Source: Paraflavitalea soli
GTDB taxonomy: Bacteria > Bacteroidota > Bacteroidia > Chitinophagales > Chitinophagaceae
Direction: 5' to 3'
Assembly (NCBI RefSeq): GCF_003555545.1
Contig: NZ_CP032157.1
Coordinates: 686,546-750,545, forward strand
Length of the DNA stretch: 64,000 nt
Positions 17,901-25,960 of the stretch are shown here, piece by piece. Position numbers and translations under genes: made by a program. Position 1 is the stretch's first letter; each line of letters begins with the position of its first letter. The notes beneath the pieces were generated by a model. It was not told the DNA's origin. It searched no databases and saw only the letters and a program-made list of their open reading frames with translations.

Positions 17901-18144
17901 GACCATCAGTCTGGGATATGCCGTACCTCCAACGGTGCTGAAGAAAACAGGCGCCCGCAGTATCAGGTTGTATGCTACGGTTAAAGATCCGTTCATTTTG
18001 TTCTCGCCTTTCCGCAACAATCCATATGGTGGATTGGATCCTGAATCAGGTGGTAGTGCATCGAGCCCCACTACAGGTACCGGCCTGGGTGTAGACACGC
18101 CGCCCACCTGGTCAATGCTGTTTGGCATTAACGTATCCTTCTAA
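14962..18144 (+). CDS. SusC/RagA-type TonB-dependent outer-membrane receptor
   Basis: I take ATG 14962 as the start because it gives a signal-like N-terminus ending LWRPVTAQ; an in-frame extension to 14869 would run through the tandem leader repeat. The 1060-residue protein has a carboxypeptidase-D-like domain (about 50-120), a TonB-box region (DEVVVVGYG, about 132-140), a plug domain with the family pattern GVSILIRGARSVRASNAPLIVVDGIPFGG, and a long beta-barrel ending in a phenylalanine-terminated strand (GINVSF). It imports oligosaccharides across the outer membrane together with the SusD partner encoded 29 bases downstream. Substrate is not readable; the neighbouring fucosidases and GH105 suggest fucosylated or uronate-containing glycans. 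Confidence 0.95.
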   Translation: MKFACVSKLLSGWRIRSMHTGIYTRVVCTLLCFLVLWRPVTAQTGAGKTITVKGIVKGAKDAPLGGVSVVSKGQEKATVTLADGSFSITVPANSTLLISYVGYAEQEITTTDKDLLDVVVSLTPGKAAMDEVVVVGYGTRRKSELTGSVASVNEQTIKDIPTQSVASALQGRVAGIDIQKVGGNSKPGAGVSILIRGARSVRASNAPLIVVDGIPFGGSFNDLNQDDITSVEILKDASSTAIYGSRGANGVILISTRRGKNGKAIVSYSGYAGVVKPIGQYHLMGAQEFAELKKWARYFGVWTTGNNPVKKYSGPDDPLLISEAFTNDELEGLKGPGTNWQDLVYKNGMQTDHQLSVYGGTDVTQYAISGGYYKETGVFPGQEFERYTVKLSVDQQLGKVFKIGLNSLNTFSTTLGEGFNPMSQALRASPLVGPYDSDGKLRNDFLPGSQSQVWNPLADFLDGAKSEKRKRLGTFTSAYLDVNLGGLLKGLKYRLNAGTEIRTDVYGSFYASKTTNQMGAQSISNNRTSNLTSWTLENLLTYDNTFFEKHKVNFTGLFSAQQERSNNNEFENRDIVADYLEYYNPEFGFNLTGTGGYSQWGLVSYMGRLNYGYDDRYLVTFTVRSDGSSRLAQGEKWQVFPSAAVAWNIHNEKFFKVNAISSLRLRAGYGKVGNASISPYGTIPRLGSVVYNFGDVLSRGYYQTNVGNNTLTWEYTSTAELGIDFGLLNNRISGNLNFYKAFTDKLLLPKDLPPTNGIQNSVLTNVGKTENQGIEFQISAQNIIPKGRNSFGWSTDLNFSINRGKITQLADGILQDIGNSWFVGQPIGVFYTYQKQGIWQNTKSDSLEAVRLGLTTTGSGSVIGDIRVSDLDNSGTINDLDRKIIGTTQPDWTGGMTNRFTYGGFDLTVVAFARWGYMMSSSLHGGGFVNTFQGTYNNIKTRYWTPTNGENEYPKPNYGRQNPTNLNLLGFFDGSFVKIRTISLGYAVPPTVLKKTGARSIRLYATVKDPFILFSPFRNNPYGGLDPESGGSASSPTTGTGLGVDTPPTWSMLFGINVSF

Positions 18145-18173
18145 ATGTCAACTTATCAACAAAACATGTAAAG

Positions 18174-19901
18174 ATGAAAAAGATATTCATATATGGTAGT
18201 ATGATCGTAGCGATGGCAACAGCCAGCTGCAACAAACTATTGGAAGAAGAACCGAAATCTATTCTCACACCGGAATTCCTGAGTACTGAAAGGGGCGTTA
18301 ATGCCGGATTGGAAGCTGCTTATGCAGGTATGCGCAATTACTGGGGCAACCAGGACTTATTTACCATGACCGTCATTGGCACCGACGAATTCCAAAGAGG
18401 CATAGATGGCAATACAGACATCAACAACTACGCCAGCACCTATACCAATAACAACGGCGCGGTGAAAAATATCTGGAGCAATGCCTACCGCTATGTAAAT
18501 GCCTGCAATGGCGTGATCTCCTTTGGACCCAAAGCCGACATGGATGCCACTACCCGCAAAAGACTGATTGCTGAAGCCAAATTCCTCCGGGCCCAGTATT
18601 ATTTTGTGCTGGTGCAATTCTTCCGGGATATTACCCTGTACACCGAATTTGTGGACCAGCCACTAACGAGCGCCAGGCGTGATCCGTTGGCCGATGCCTA
18701 TAAGCTCATCATTAAAGACCTCAATGAAGCCATCGTAGACCTGCCTGCCGGTCCGCGAAGCAGCAATGTACAGCCCGGAAGGGCCAGTGTAGCAGCAGCC
18801 AAACATGTGCTGGCCAAGGTATATCTTGCCAAAGCAGGTTCTCCTGTCAAAGAAGCCACCGATTATGAAGAGGCTTACAAAGCAGCCAAAGACCTGATCG
18901 ATAAAAAAAGCACTTATGGCCTCAGTCTGCTGCCCGATTTTAAGGATGTACACAAGGAAGGCAATGAGAACAATGCAGAAGTGATCTGGACCGTTCAGCA
19001 TACCACCAATATTACCTACAACGGCCCCAACAACAGCAGCGGTGCAGACAATGTACTGAACCACATGTATGTGGGCCAGTATGATAAAATGGGCTTAAAA
19101 AGAAGCAAGGAATACGGCCGCCCGTATATCCGGGCCGTGCCTACCACCTGGGTATTGGAAGAAGCTTTCAAGGACCGGGTAAATGATACCAGGTATGCCA
19201 AAACCTTCCAGACATTGTGGATTGCCAATTCAACGGCCAAAGCAGACATTGAAGCGGTAAAATGGCCCGACCCCTTGCCGCCCGGTGCGCCTGCCGGTGC
19301 AGTAGCCGGTCAGCCTAAGATCAAAGCCATTGGCGATACAGCTATCTACATGCCGGGAACCGACAGAACGGATGCACAGATCGCAGCAGCTCCCTACCTG
19401 CTGATCCCTCCCAGGTTATATGATTCCCGGATCGCACCTACCGTAACCAAATACTTCGACAGCAAGAAAGCCTCTGTGAACGATCCTTCTATTCGCCCGG
19501 TGATCGTATATCGCTTTGCAGAGACCTACCTGATTGCAGCCGAGGCGGCGATGATGACCAATCGTACGAGTGAAGCCGTCAATTATATCAATGCCGTACG
19601 GGAAAGAGCCGCCTCTGCAGGTAATGTGGCCAATATGCGCATCACCGCCGATGTACTGAATACCAAAGGCATCGACTTTATCCTGGAGGAGCGCACAAGG
19701 GAACTGCTGGGCGAGAACCTGCGTTGGTGGGACCTCGTAAGAACAGGCAAATTGCTGGAAAGAGTGAAGTTGTACAATGGAGATGCCAAGGACAATATCC
19801 AGGAAAAACATATCCTGCGGCCGATATCATTGGACCAGCTCAACAGAACAACTACCGGCGAACCGTATAAGAATGATCTTTATTTCCCGGCGTGGAATTA
19901 A
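18174..19901 (+). CDS. SusD/RagB-family glycan-binding lipoprotein
   Basis: The 575-residue protein has a type II signal peptide with lipobox TASC (Cys19), followed by NKLLEEEPKS as is usual in SusD proteins. TPR-type helices occupy most of the chain, and the family C-terminal pattern FILEERTRELLGENLRWWDLVRTGKL is present near 505-530. SusD proteins sit on the SusC channel as a lid and capture oligosaccharides. Gene order and 29-base spacing make the SusC upstream its partner. A dispersed-repeat block follows the stop. Confidence 0.95.
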   Translation: MKKIFIYGSMIVAMATASCNKLLEEEPKSILTPEFLSTERGVNAGLEAAYAGMRNYWGNQDLFTMTVIGTDEFQRGIDGNTDINNYASTYTNNNGAVKNIWSNAYRYVNACNGVISFGPKADMDATTRKRLIAEAKFLRAQYYFVLVQFFRDITLYTEFVDQPLTSARRDPLADAYKLIIKDLNEAIVDLPAGPRSSNVQPGRASVAAAKHVLAKVYLAKAGSPVKEATDYEEAYKAAKDLIDKKSTYGLSLLPDFKDVHKEGNENNAEVIWTVQHTTNITYNGPNNSSGADNVLNHMYVGQYDKMGLKRSKEYGRPYIRAVPTTWVLEEAFKDRVNDTRYAKTFQTLWIANSTAKADIEAVKWPDPLPPGAPAGAVAGQPKIKAIGDTAIYMPGTDRTDAQIAAAPYLLIPPRLYDSRIAPTVTKYFDSKKASVNDPSIRPVIVYRFAETYLIAAEAAMMTNRTSEAVNYINAVRERAASAGNVANMRITADVLNTKGIDFILEERTRELLGENLRWWDLVRTGKLLERVKLYNGDAKDNIQEKHILRPISLDQLNRTTTGEPYKNDLYFPAWN

Positions 19902-19919
19902 CGCGTTAACTGATTATTG

Positions 19920-20081
19920 TCAGGTTGAGTCCCGCTGAGGCGGGATAAACGCTGTCGAAGGCGTTTAAAGGGGTGGGTCGCCCTCTAAGGGCGGCTCACC
20001 CTGATCTAAAGGAGCTTGTCGAAACCGACTATACTATCAGGCTGGGTTTGTCGAAATACTTCGATACGCTCAGCCTGATCT
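19920..20081 (+). repeat. Dispersed palindromic repeat block with 29-base hairpin
   Basis: The core hairpin at 19972-20000 pairs GGTGGGTCGCCCT with AGGGCGGCTCACC around a CTA loop. The two imperfect positions are G-U wobbles when read on the plus strand. Flanking modules are GTCAGGTTGAG, CCCGCTGAGGCGGG and two copies of a GCTTGTCGAA/TTTGTCGAA type, of the widespread CCCTGAGC-TTGTCGAAGG intergenic repeat kind. Related blocks lie at 38725, 47585, 49880 and 58177. Confidence 0.85.
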
Positions 20082-20102
20082 CAATATTGAAATAGAATAC
20101 TT

Positions 20103-21743
20103 ATGATCATACATCGCTTTTGCTATTTGACCAGCTTGTTGCTGTTGGCTGGTGTGGTGATGGGACAAGACTTTAAACCTTTGTTCAACGGCCGTAACCT
20201 CGAAGGCTGGCATTCCTTTCTGAAGACCAAAGGGAAGGACAACGATCCCGACACCGTGTTTTCGGTAAAGGACGGTTTATTACGTATTTCCGGAAAAGAG
20301 TTTGGTTATATCGTTACAGATCGTTCATTTGCCAATTTTCACCTGGTGTTGGAATTCAAATGGGGAGAAAAGAAGTTTCCTCCCCGCGAAAACAGGGTAC
20401 GGGACAATGGTATCCTGTACTACGTGGTGCAGGATGATAAGGTTTGGCCGCGCTCCATTGAATGCCAGATACAGGAAGGCGATTGCGGCGATTTCTGGCT
20501 CATCGACAGTGTAACCGTAGTCATCGATGGCGTAAGGACTGCTTCCACCAAAAATACACGGGCGATCAAAAAGAAGGACAATGAAAAACCTACAGGAGAG
20601 TGGAACCGCCTGGAGATCATGGCCCGGGATGGGCGCTGCGTACATATCATGAATGGGGTAGTAGTGAATGAAGGAGCTGAAGCCAGTTTGCGTAGTGGTA
20701 AAATATTGATACAATCCGAAGGGGCCGAGATCTATTACCGGAAGATCGAGATAAACGAAGATCCCGCCACCATAAAATTACCCCCGGCGCCAAGGCCGGC
20801 GGCCCGCGCGCCGGTACCCGATGTGCTGCCGGGCAAAGGGTTGGCGCAGCATGATTTTCTGTACACCGGCCAGTGGGATACCCGTAAGGATTCTCAAACC
20901 CTGTCCCTGGTACAAAAAGGAAAAGTCGTATGGCAATATGCCATTCCCAATAAAGACCGCAATAATATATTGAGTGAGTTCAGTGATATTCACCGCCTCT
21001 CCAACGGTCATATATTGTATGCCTGTAAGACCGGCGCTGCAGAGATAACAGCCGGTAAAAAGATCATATGGAGCTATGAATGCCCAGCGGGATCGGAATG
21101 TCATTCGGCCCAGCCCATCGGTCTTGATAAGGTATTACTTTGCCAAAACGGTACACCGGCCAAAGTAATATTGATCAATAAGAAGACCGGAAAGGTAGAA
21201 ATGGAACAGGTGGTGCCTACCGCCCGCCCCGATGATCCTAAAAGCGTGCATGGCCAGTTTCGCCAGATGCGGATGACCAATGAAGGCACTTACTTATTGC
21301 CGCACCTCAATATGGGCAAGGTGATCGAATATGATAAAAATTGGCAACCCATCTGGACAGTAGATGCGCCATCCGCCTGGGCGGCTGTACGACTGAAGAA
21401 TGGCAATACCCTCATCAGTGGCAACCAGCATGGCTATGTGCGCGAAGTAAACACCAAAGGAGAAATTGTATGGGAGGTGAACAAAGATGACCTGCCCGGT
21501 TTTCCCTTGTATACCGTGCACCAGGTGGTGCGGCTCAACAATGGCAATACGGTAATCTGTAACTGGGGCGGTTTCCTGCGCAAGGAAGATTGGGATAAGG
21601 TGGTGCAGGTAATTGAAGTAACGCCCGATAAAAAAGTAGTGTGGGCTTTGCACCAGTGGAATAATCCCGACCTGGGCCCCTCTTCCTGCATACAGATGCT
21701 CGATGAGAAAGGAAAGGACGAGAAAGGAGAGTTACAACGGTAA
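20103..21743 (+). CDS. Secreted DUF1080 (3-keto-disaccharide hydrolase-like) domain fused to PQQ-like beta-propeller
   Basis: This is a 546-residue protein with a signal peptide ending VVMGQ (residue 21). Residues about 23-215 form a DUF1080 jelly-roll with the hallmark FKPLFNGRNLEGWHSF and a Trp-rich sheet ending in GKILIQSEGAEIYYRKIEI. Members of this family hydrolyse 3-keto-glycosides or bind glycans. A Pro/Ala-rich linker (223-240) leads to a beta-propeller (about 245-546) with blades such as GKVVWQYAIPN, TGKVEMEQVVP, KGEIVWEVNKDD and DKKVVWALHQW. Joining these two domains is unusual. The gene may form part of the SusC/SusD unit, although a repeat block intervenes. Confidence 0.82.
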   Translation: MIIHRFCYLTSLLLLAGVVMGQDFKPLFNGRNLEGWHSFLKTKGKDNDPDTVFSVKDGLLRISGKEFGYIVTDRSFANFHLVLEFKWGEKKFPPRENRVRDNGILYYVVQDDKVWPRSIECQIQEGDCGDFWLIDSVTVVIDGVRTASTKNTRAIKKKDNEKPTGEWNRLEIMARDGRCVHIMNGVVVNEGAEASLRSGKILIQSEGAEIYYRKIEINEDPATIKLPPAPRPAARAPVPDVLPGKGLAQHDFLYTGQWDTRKDSQTLSLVQKGKVVWQYAIPNKDRNNILSEFSDIHRLSNGHILYACKTGAAEITAGKKIIWSYECPAGSECHSAQPIGLDKVLLCQNGTPAKVILINKKTGKVEMEQVVPTARPDDPKSVHGQFRQMRMTNEGTYLLPHLNMGKVIEYDKNWQPIWTVDAPSAWAAVRLKNGNTLISGNQHGYVREVNTKGEIVWEVNKDDLPGFPLYTVHQVVRLNNGNTVICNWGGFLRKEDWDKVVQVIEVTPDKKVVWALHQWNNPDLGPSSCIQMLDEKGKDEKGELQR

Positions 21744-21787
21744 AACAACCTGTATTTACATGATAATGGCTGTTTTGGTGCGCCGCG

Positions 21788-21828
21788 TTGCCAAAATAAC
21801 TTAATAGGTGGTAAATCACCGCTTACAG
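21788..21828 (+). promoter_or_regulatory. Paired operator boxes upstream of the second GH29 gene
   Basis: Box 1 is TTGCCAAAATAACTTAATAG; box 2 at 21809 is TGGTAAATCACCGCTTACAG, again 21 bases later. Box 1 ends 82 bases before the ATG, close to the spacing at the first GH29 gene. Box 2 is a weaker match. Confidence 0.55.
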
Positions 21829-21850
21829 GTATCCGGACATAATGTTTCTA

Positions 21851-21879
21851 TTGCGTAAAAAATATTCACTTTTGCGTAA
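21851..21879 (+). promoter_or_regulatory. Direct repeat TTGCGTAA, 21-base period, before the second GH29 gene
   Basis: TTGCGTAA occurs at 21851 and 21872, just before the start codon at 21890. The same octamer (as TTTGCGTA) occurs twice in front of the LacI gene at 30277 and 30301. It may be a regulator half-site or part of the core promoter; the sequence alone cannot decide. Confidence 0.35.
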
Positions 21880-21889
21880 TAGGAATTGT

Positions 21890-23668
21890 ATGATCTTGAA
21901 ACGATTAATGCTTGTCAGTTTATTAGGAGTTGCTTTGGCTGCCAATGCCCAGGATGAAATGTGGGATAAATCCGCCTCCGGCCGCCAGCACCCCAATATC
22001 CAATGGTTCAAAGAGGCTAAGTTTGGCATGTTTATCCATTGGGGTCTGTATTCCAAACTGGGCGGCGTATGGAACAATAAGCGGTATTATGGTAGCGGGG
22101 AATGGTTGATGAACCAGGCGAAGGTACCCGCGGATATATATGCCGCCGAAGCGGCCACCTTCAATCCGGTCAACTTTAATGCCGATGAGTGGGCTTCCCT
22201 GGCCAAAGAGGCGGGAATACGCTATATGGTCATCACGGCCAAGCACCACGAAGGTTTTGCCATGTACGATTCCAAAGTAAGCGACTTCACGATAGTTAAA
22301 TCTACTCCCTATAAAAAAGACCCCATGAAAGCCCTGGCCGATGCCACACGCAAGCGGGGCATTCAATTTGGTTTCTATTATTCCCAATTCCTCGATTGGC
22401 ATGAACCCAATGGTGGCGGCAATCGCTGGGATTTCGATGAATCCAAAAAAGACTACCAGCGTTATTACCGCGAGAAATCCATTCCCCAGCTCAAAGAACT
22501 CCTCACTGGTTATGGACCACTGGGCATTGTATGGTTTGATATGCCGGGCGGACTTACCAAACAACAAACCCAACAGCTGGTGGATAGCCTGCGTGTACTG
22601 CAGCCTGCCAGTTTATTCAGCAGCCGGGTAGGGCAGGGCCTGGGCGATTACCGCGACTTTGGAGATTCGGAAGTGCCGCCTGCGCCCATCAATGAAGTAT
22701 GGGAGTCTATTTACACCCACAATGACTCATGGGGCTATATAGAGCATGACATGAACTTTAAATCACCCCGTGAAATTATACGCCTGCTGGCCAATGTCGC
22801 TTCCAAAGGCGGCAACCTGATGTTGAATGTAGGACCCGATGGTAAAGGCAATATCCCTTACTATTCCGTACAGTATTTAAAAGCTACCGGTAAATGGCTG
22901 CAGCAAAATGGAGAGAGCATCTATGGTACTACCTATGGTTTTATCCCGGCGCAGCCCTGGGGGGTGACCACCGCTAAACCCGGTAAATTGTACTTGCATA
23001 TATTGGACAGACCGGCAGATGGTAAATTATTGTTACCCGGTTGTGCAGTAACAGTAAGTAAAGTATATACCCTGGTAGGCAAACGCGTTTTGAGCTTTGC
23101 CAAAAAAGGAACCGATGTGATCGTGAACATTCCTGGTATGGACGCCCAAAGCCCCAATACCGTATTGGTGGTGGAATACCAGGGCAAGGCGCCTGCTTAT
23201 GATACCGCTGCACCCGTCACCGTGTCGGCTCAATTTTCGGTGAATACCATTGAAGCCGTACATGCAAAAATGACCGACAGTGCCCGCGTGAAAAGCCTTA
23301 CCTACAGTCATTATTTCGGTGATTGGAAGCATTCGGTATGTGTGACCAATATGATGGGGCCTAAAGATGAAGCACGATTTGATATCCGTATTACGGAGGC
23401 CGCCGATTATAAGGTGATCCTGGAATATGCCTGCAATGCCGAAAGCGGCCGGCAGGAAGGCAGTGTGCTGGTCAATGACAAAGAATATCTTTTCCGTACC
23501 CTGCGCAGCTCAGAGTTTGATAAGAGCAATCCCCTGATGTTCATCCAGCATGCCGTAGCCATCACTACTATTGGGCAGCCTGGTTTGTACACCATTGCCG
23601 TGAAACCCCTGCAGCAGGGCAAGGAATTGTTTAAACTGAAAAGCGTACGCCTGGAACCGATAAAATAA
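21890..23668 (+). CDS. Alpha-L-fucosidase, GH29 (second copy), with extra C-terminal domains
   Basis: I use ATG 21890, which gives the signal peptide MILKRLMLVSLLGVALAANA; an upstream in-frame ATG at 21842 would add a basic, non-signal leader. The 592-residue protein carries the GH29 blocks FKEAKFGMFIHWGLY (40-54), ITAKHHEGFAMYDS (115-128) and LGIVWFDMPGG (211-221) with presumed nucleophile Asp217. It is some 130 residues longer than the first copy. The extra C-terminal part (about 450-592) looks like a beta-sandwich carbohydrate-binding region. The two fucosidases differ throughout, so they are not a recent duplication and may cut different linkages. Confidence 0.93.
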   Translation: MILKRLMLVSLLGVALAANAQDEMWDKSASGRQHPNIQWFKEAKFGMFIHWGLYSKLGGVWNNKRYYGSGEWLMNQAKVPADIYAAEAATFNPVNFNADEWASLAKEAGIRYMVITAKHHEGFAMYDSKVSDFTIVKSTPYKKDPMKALADATRKRGIQFGFYYSQFLDWHEPNGGGNRWDFDESKKDYQRYYREKSIPQLKELLTGYGPLGIVWFDMPGGLTKQQTQQLVDSLRVLQPASLFSSRVGQGLGDYRDFGDSEVPPAPINEVWESIYTHNDSWGYIEHDMNFKSPREIIRLLANVASKGGNLMLNVGPDGKGNIPYYSVQYLKATGKWLQQNGESIYGTTYGFIPAQPWGVTTAKPGKLYLHILDRPADGKLLLPGCAVTVSKVYTLVGKRVLSFAKKGTDVIVNIPGMDAQSPNTVLVVEYQGKAPAYDTAAPVTVSAQFSVNTIEAVHAKMTDSARVKSLTYSHYFGDWKHSVCVTNMMGPKDEARFDIRITEAADYKVILEYACNAESGRQEGSVLVNDKEYLFRTLRSSEFDKSNPLMFIQHAVAITTIGQPGLYTIAVKPLQQGKELFKLKSVRLEPIK

Positions 23669-23710
23669 TGTCAGGCTGAGTTTATCGAAGCCGACTTCTA
23701 CGGTACAGCC

Positions 23711-23751
23711 TTGCTAAAATAGCTGAATAGGAAGTAAACTGTGGGCTATGT
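23711..23751 (+). promoter_or_regulatory. Paired operator boxes between the second GH29 gene and GH105
   Basis: TTGCTAAAATAGCTGAATAG at 23711 is the best match to the shared box; the second position at 23732 (AAGTAAACTGTGGGCTATGT) is weak. Here the distance to the next ATG is about 230 bases, much longer than at the other sites. A partial relative of the 21.8-kb site, ACTTAATAAG...GGTAAGTCAC at 23867-23890, lies 69 bases before the ATG. Confidence 0.45.
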
Positions 23752-23959
23752 ATATTGGGATTTTATCCGTCAATTGCAGGTGTTAAGTAGAGTGAGCGCA
23801 GAATATAGCAAGGTTTACAAATAGCATGAGCAAGCAATTTTTATCAGTTAAGCTCACTATACTTATACTTAATAAGTAGTGGTAAGTCACTTCTGCCAGG
23901 CAGGGGTGGCTTATCTTATTAGCACAGGACACGCTGAATATCGCACATACAAACAATTG

Positions 23960-25114
23960 ATGTCTATGAATACAACGTTTAAATGTCTGTTGCTGGCAAC
24001 AGGTATTGTTTCTCTGACCGGCTATACCGGTTATGCGCAATCAAAAAAAGATGCCGGTGGCCTGAAGAACTGGCCCAAGGGCACTTCTCCCCTGGAAGTA
24101 GGTAAAAAGGTGGCAGCTCGTTTTGTGGAAGTGCCCCACCAGAATTTTGGAAGGCCCACGCCTCCCAAAACCATTACCTACCCGGAAGTGTGCACCTGGT
24201 ATGGCGCCCTCACTTTCGCAAAGGAGAGCAAAGACAAAGGGTTGGTGACACAGCTCGTCAACCGTTTTGAACCCCTGTTCACTACGGAGGCCAGCATGGT
24301 ACCCGTACCCGACCACGTAGACTACTGTGTATTTGGTGCTGTTCCCCTGGAACTGTATATGCAAACCAAAGATCAGCGTTACCTTACCATGGGCAAGACC
24401 ATTGCCGATAAGCAATGGGGACCTCCCGAAGGGCCGCGCGTAAAACAACCCGAGAGCCAGGATTATTACAACCGCGGACTTACCTGGATGACCCGTATGT
24501 GGATCGATGACATGTTTATGATCACAGCCGTTCAGGCGCAGGCCTACCGGGCTACCGGCGATAAAAAATACATCGAGCGGGCTGCCAAAGAAATGGTGGT
24601 GTACCTTGACTCCCTGCAAAAGCCCAATGGTCTTTTCTACCATGCACCTGATGTGCCTTTCTTCTGGGGCCGCGGTGATGGCTGGATGGCCGTAGGGATG
24701 GCTGAGTTGCTGCGTTCCTTGCCTAAGGACAATCCCAACCGGGCACGCATCATGCAGGGGTATAAGCTCATGATGGCCTCGCTGCTCAAATACCAGGCAG
24801 GATCCGGTATGTGGCGTCAGCTGATCGATGACGCTGAATCATGGCCTGAGACATCCTGCACGGGTATGTTCACCTTTGCGATGATCACTGGTGTGAAGGA
24901 AGGCTGGCTGGATAAAAAGACCTACGAGCCGGCTGCCCGTAAAGCCTGGCTGGGCCTCATCACCTATATTGATGATAAAGGCGATATCCGCGAAGTATGC
25001 CAGGGCACCAACAAAAAGAACGACCGCCAGTATTACCTCGACCGGGAGCGTATGACAGGTGATATGCATGGACAGGCGCCGGTATTGTGGTGCGCTACGG
25101 CCTTGCTGAGGTAA
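23960..25114 (+). CDS. Unsaturated rhamnogalacturonyl/glucuronyl hydrolase, GH105 (YesR/YteR-like)
   Basis: The preferred start is ATG 23960 (or 23966), giving a signal peptide through GYTGYAQ; the longer frame from 23879 has no signal-like leader. The 384-residue protein shows the (alpha/alpha)6 blocks WIDDMFM (181-187), whose first Asp is the usual catalytic acid, and FWGRGDGWMAVGMAELL (235-251). GH105 enzymes hydrate and remove the 4,5-unsaturated uronic acid left at the non-reducing end by pectate or rhamnogalacturonan lyases. That fits the uronate catabolic genes at 54-57 kb. Signal peptide and context place it in the periplasm. Confidence 0.92.
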   Translation: MSMNTTFKCLLLATGIVSLTGYTGYAQSKKDAGGLKNWPKGTSPLEVGKKVAARFVEVPHQNFGRPTPPKTITYPEVCTWYGALTFAKESKDKGLVTQLVNRFEPLFTTEASMVPVPDHVDYCVFGAVPLELYMQTKDQRYLTMGKTIADKQWGPPEGPRVKQPESQDYYNRGLTWMTRMWIDDMFMITAVQAQAYRATGDKKYIERAAKEMVVYLDSLQKPNGLFYHAPDVPFFWGRGDGWMAVGMAELLRSLPKDNPNRARIMQGYKLMMASLLKYQAGSGMWRQLIDDAESWPETSCTGMFTFAMITGVKEGWLDKKTYEPAARKAWLGLITYIDDKGDIREVCQGTNKKNDRQYYLDRERMTGDMHGQAPVLWCATALLR

Positions 25115-25140
25115 GGAATAGCGTAATTGTTAAAAAATTT

Positions 25141-25174
25141 AACGAAGGGCAGCCGTCAATGGCTGCCCTTCGTT
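25141..25174 (+). terminator. Strong hairpin terminator after GH105
   Basis: A perfect 14-base stem (AACGAAGGGCAGCC / GGCTGCCCTTCGTT) with a 6-base loop lies 26 bases after the stop. The U tract is formed partly by the stem end. Confidence 0.88.
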
Positions 25175-25249
25175 ATTGAAACGTTATTTAAGTATGACAG
25201 CATTAACTTTTGCCCATCGTTTGCTGTCTATATAAGCAAATAGAGAGTT

Positions 25250-25732
25250 ATGAAAAAGTTACTGATGATCACAATAGCAATAGGACTGGCAGTAGGTGCT
25301 TCAGCGCAGAAAGTTGTTCGTGGCGGTGGCTATCATGTCGTAAGGCCCCGTGTATCTGTGGGCCTGGGATGGGGATATTCTCCCTTCTATTCGCCCTGGG
25401 GTTATGGCTTTTACTCACCCTGGATGTATGCTCCTTATGCCTATAATTATGGCTCCTCAAGACCATCCAGGCTGGACCTCACCATCCAGGATATAAAGTC
25501 CGATTATAATGACCGGATCAAATCCGTAAGGATGCAGGACGACCTGACAGGCCGTGAGAAAAGGCAAACCATCCGCCAGTTAAGAGATGACCGCGACAAA
25601 GCAGTTGTGCAGGCGCAAAAGGATTACTATTACAAACGGTCCGGCAAGAACAGACCCTCCAATAATAGCAATAACAACAGCAACGACAACAGCGACAGCA
25701 AAGACAACAACAATAACAGCGACAGTGAGTAA
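25250..25732 (+). CDS. Small secreted protein with Gly/Tyr-rich head and Asn/Asp/Ser-rich tail
   Basis: The 160-residue product has a signal peptide ending VGASAQ (residue 20). It has a Gly-Tyr-Pro-Trp rich segment with repeated YSPW/FYSPW turns (about 40-70). A charged helical part (about 77-130, TIQDIKSDYNDRIKSVRMQDD...) looks like a coiled coil. A low-complexity Asn/Ser/Asp tail follows (138-160). Similar short Bacteroidota proteins are known only as hypothetical. Its place between two good terminators suggests a monocistronic unit. Function is unknown; a surface or envelope-associated role is a guess. Confidence 0.75.
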   Translation: MKKLLMITIAIGLAVGASAQKVVRGGGYHVVRPRVSVGLGWGYSPFYSPWGYGFYSPWMYAPYAYNYGSSRPSRLDLTIQDIKSDYNDRIKSVRMQDDLTGREKRQTIRQLRDDRDKAVVQAQKDYYYKRSGKNRPSNNSNNNSNDNSDSKDNNNNSDSE

Positions 25733-25758
25733 TACCTCACTGGCTTCCAGTCCTCTAT

Positions 25759-25789
25759 AAGGGTGAGCCGCTTTTAGCGCCTCACCCTT
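25759..25789 (+). terminator. Hairpin terminator after the Gly/Tyr-rich protein gene
   Basis: AAGGGTGAG pairs with CTCACCCTT, with an inner CGCT-TTT-AGCG stem and a single C-C mismatch, followed by TTTG. The downstream sequence has been split by a MITE-like insertion. Confidence 0.8.
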
Positions 25790-25803
25790 TGTCATTCAGG
25801 GGC

Positions 25804-25926
25804 AATGTCGTTGAATTAAGCTGTCACCCTGAGCCTGTCGAAGGGCTTCCGGTGGAAAACAAAATATCCTTCATGATGGCTTCGACAAGCTCAGCCTGAC
25901 ATTCGTTACTTAATTCAACGACATTG
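25804..25926. mobile_element. MITE-like insertion: 17-base terminal inverted repeats and 11-base flanking duplication
   Basis: AATGTCGTTGAATTAAG at 25804 is the exact reverse complement of CTTAATTCAACGACATT at 25909. The flanks both read CATTCAGGGGC (25793-25803 and 25927-25937), as a target-site duplication would. Inside are inverted copies of the CCTGAGC-TGTCGAAGG intergenic repeat. It carries no gene. Related ends occur at 58177-58310 and, decayed, near 38916 and 52348. Confidence 0.7.
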
Positions 25927-25960
25927 CATTCAGGGGCTTTTTCAGTACATTGTATAGGAT

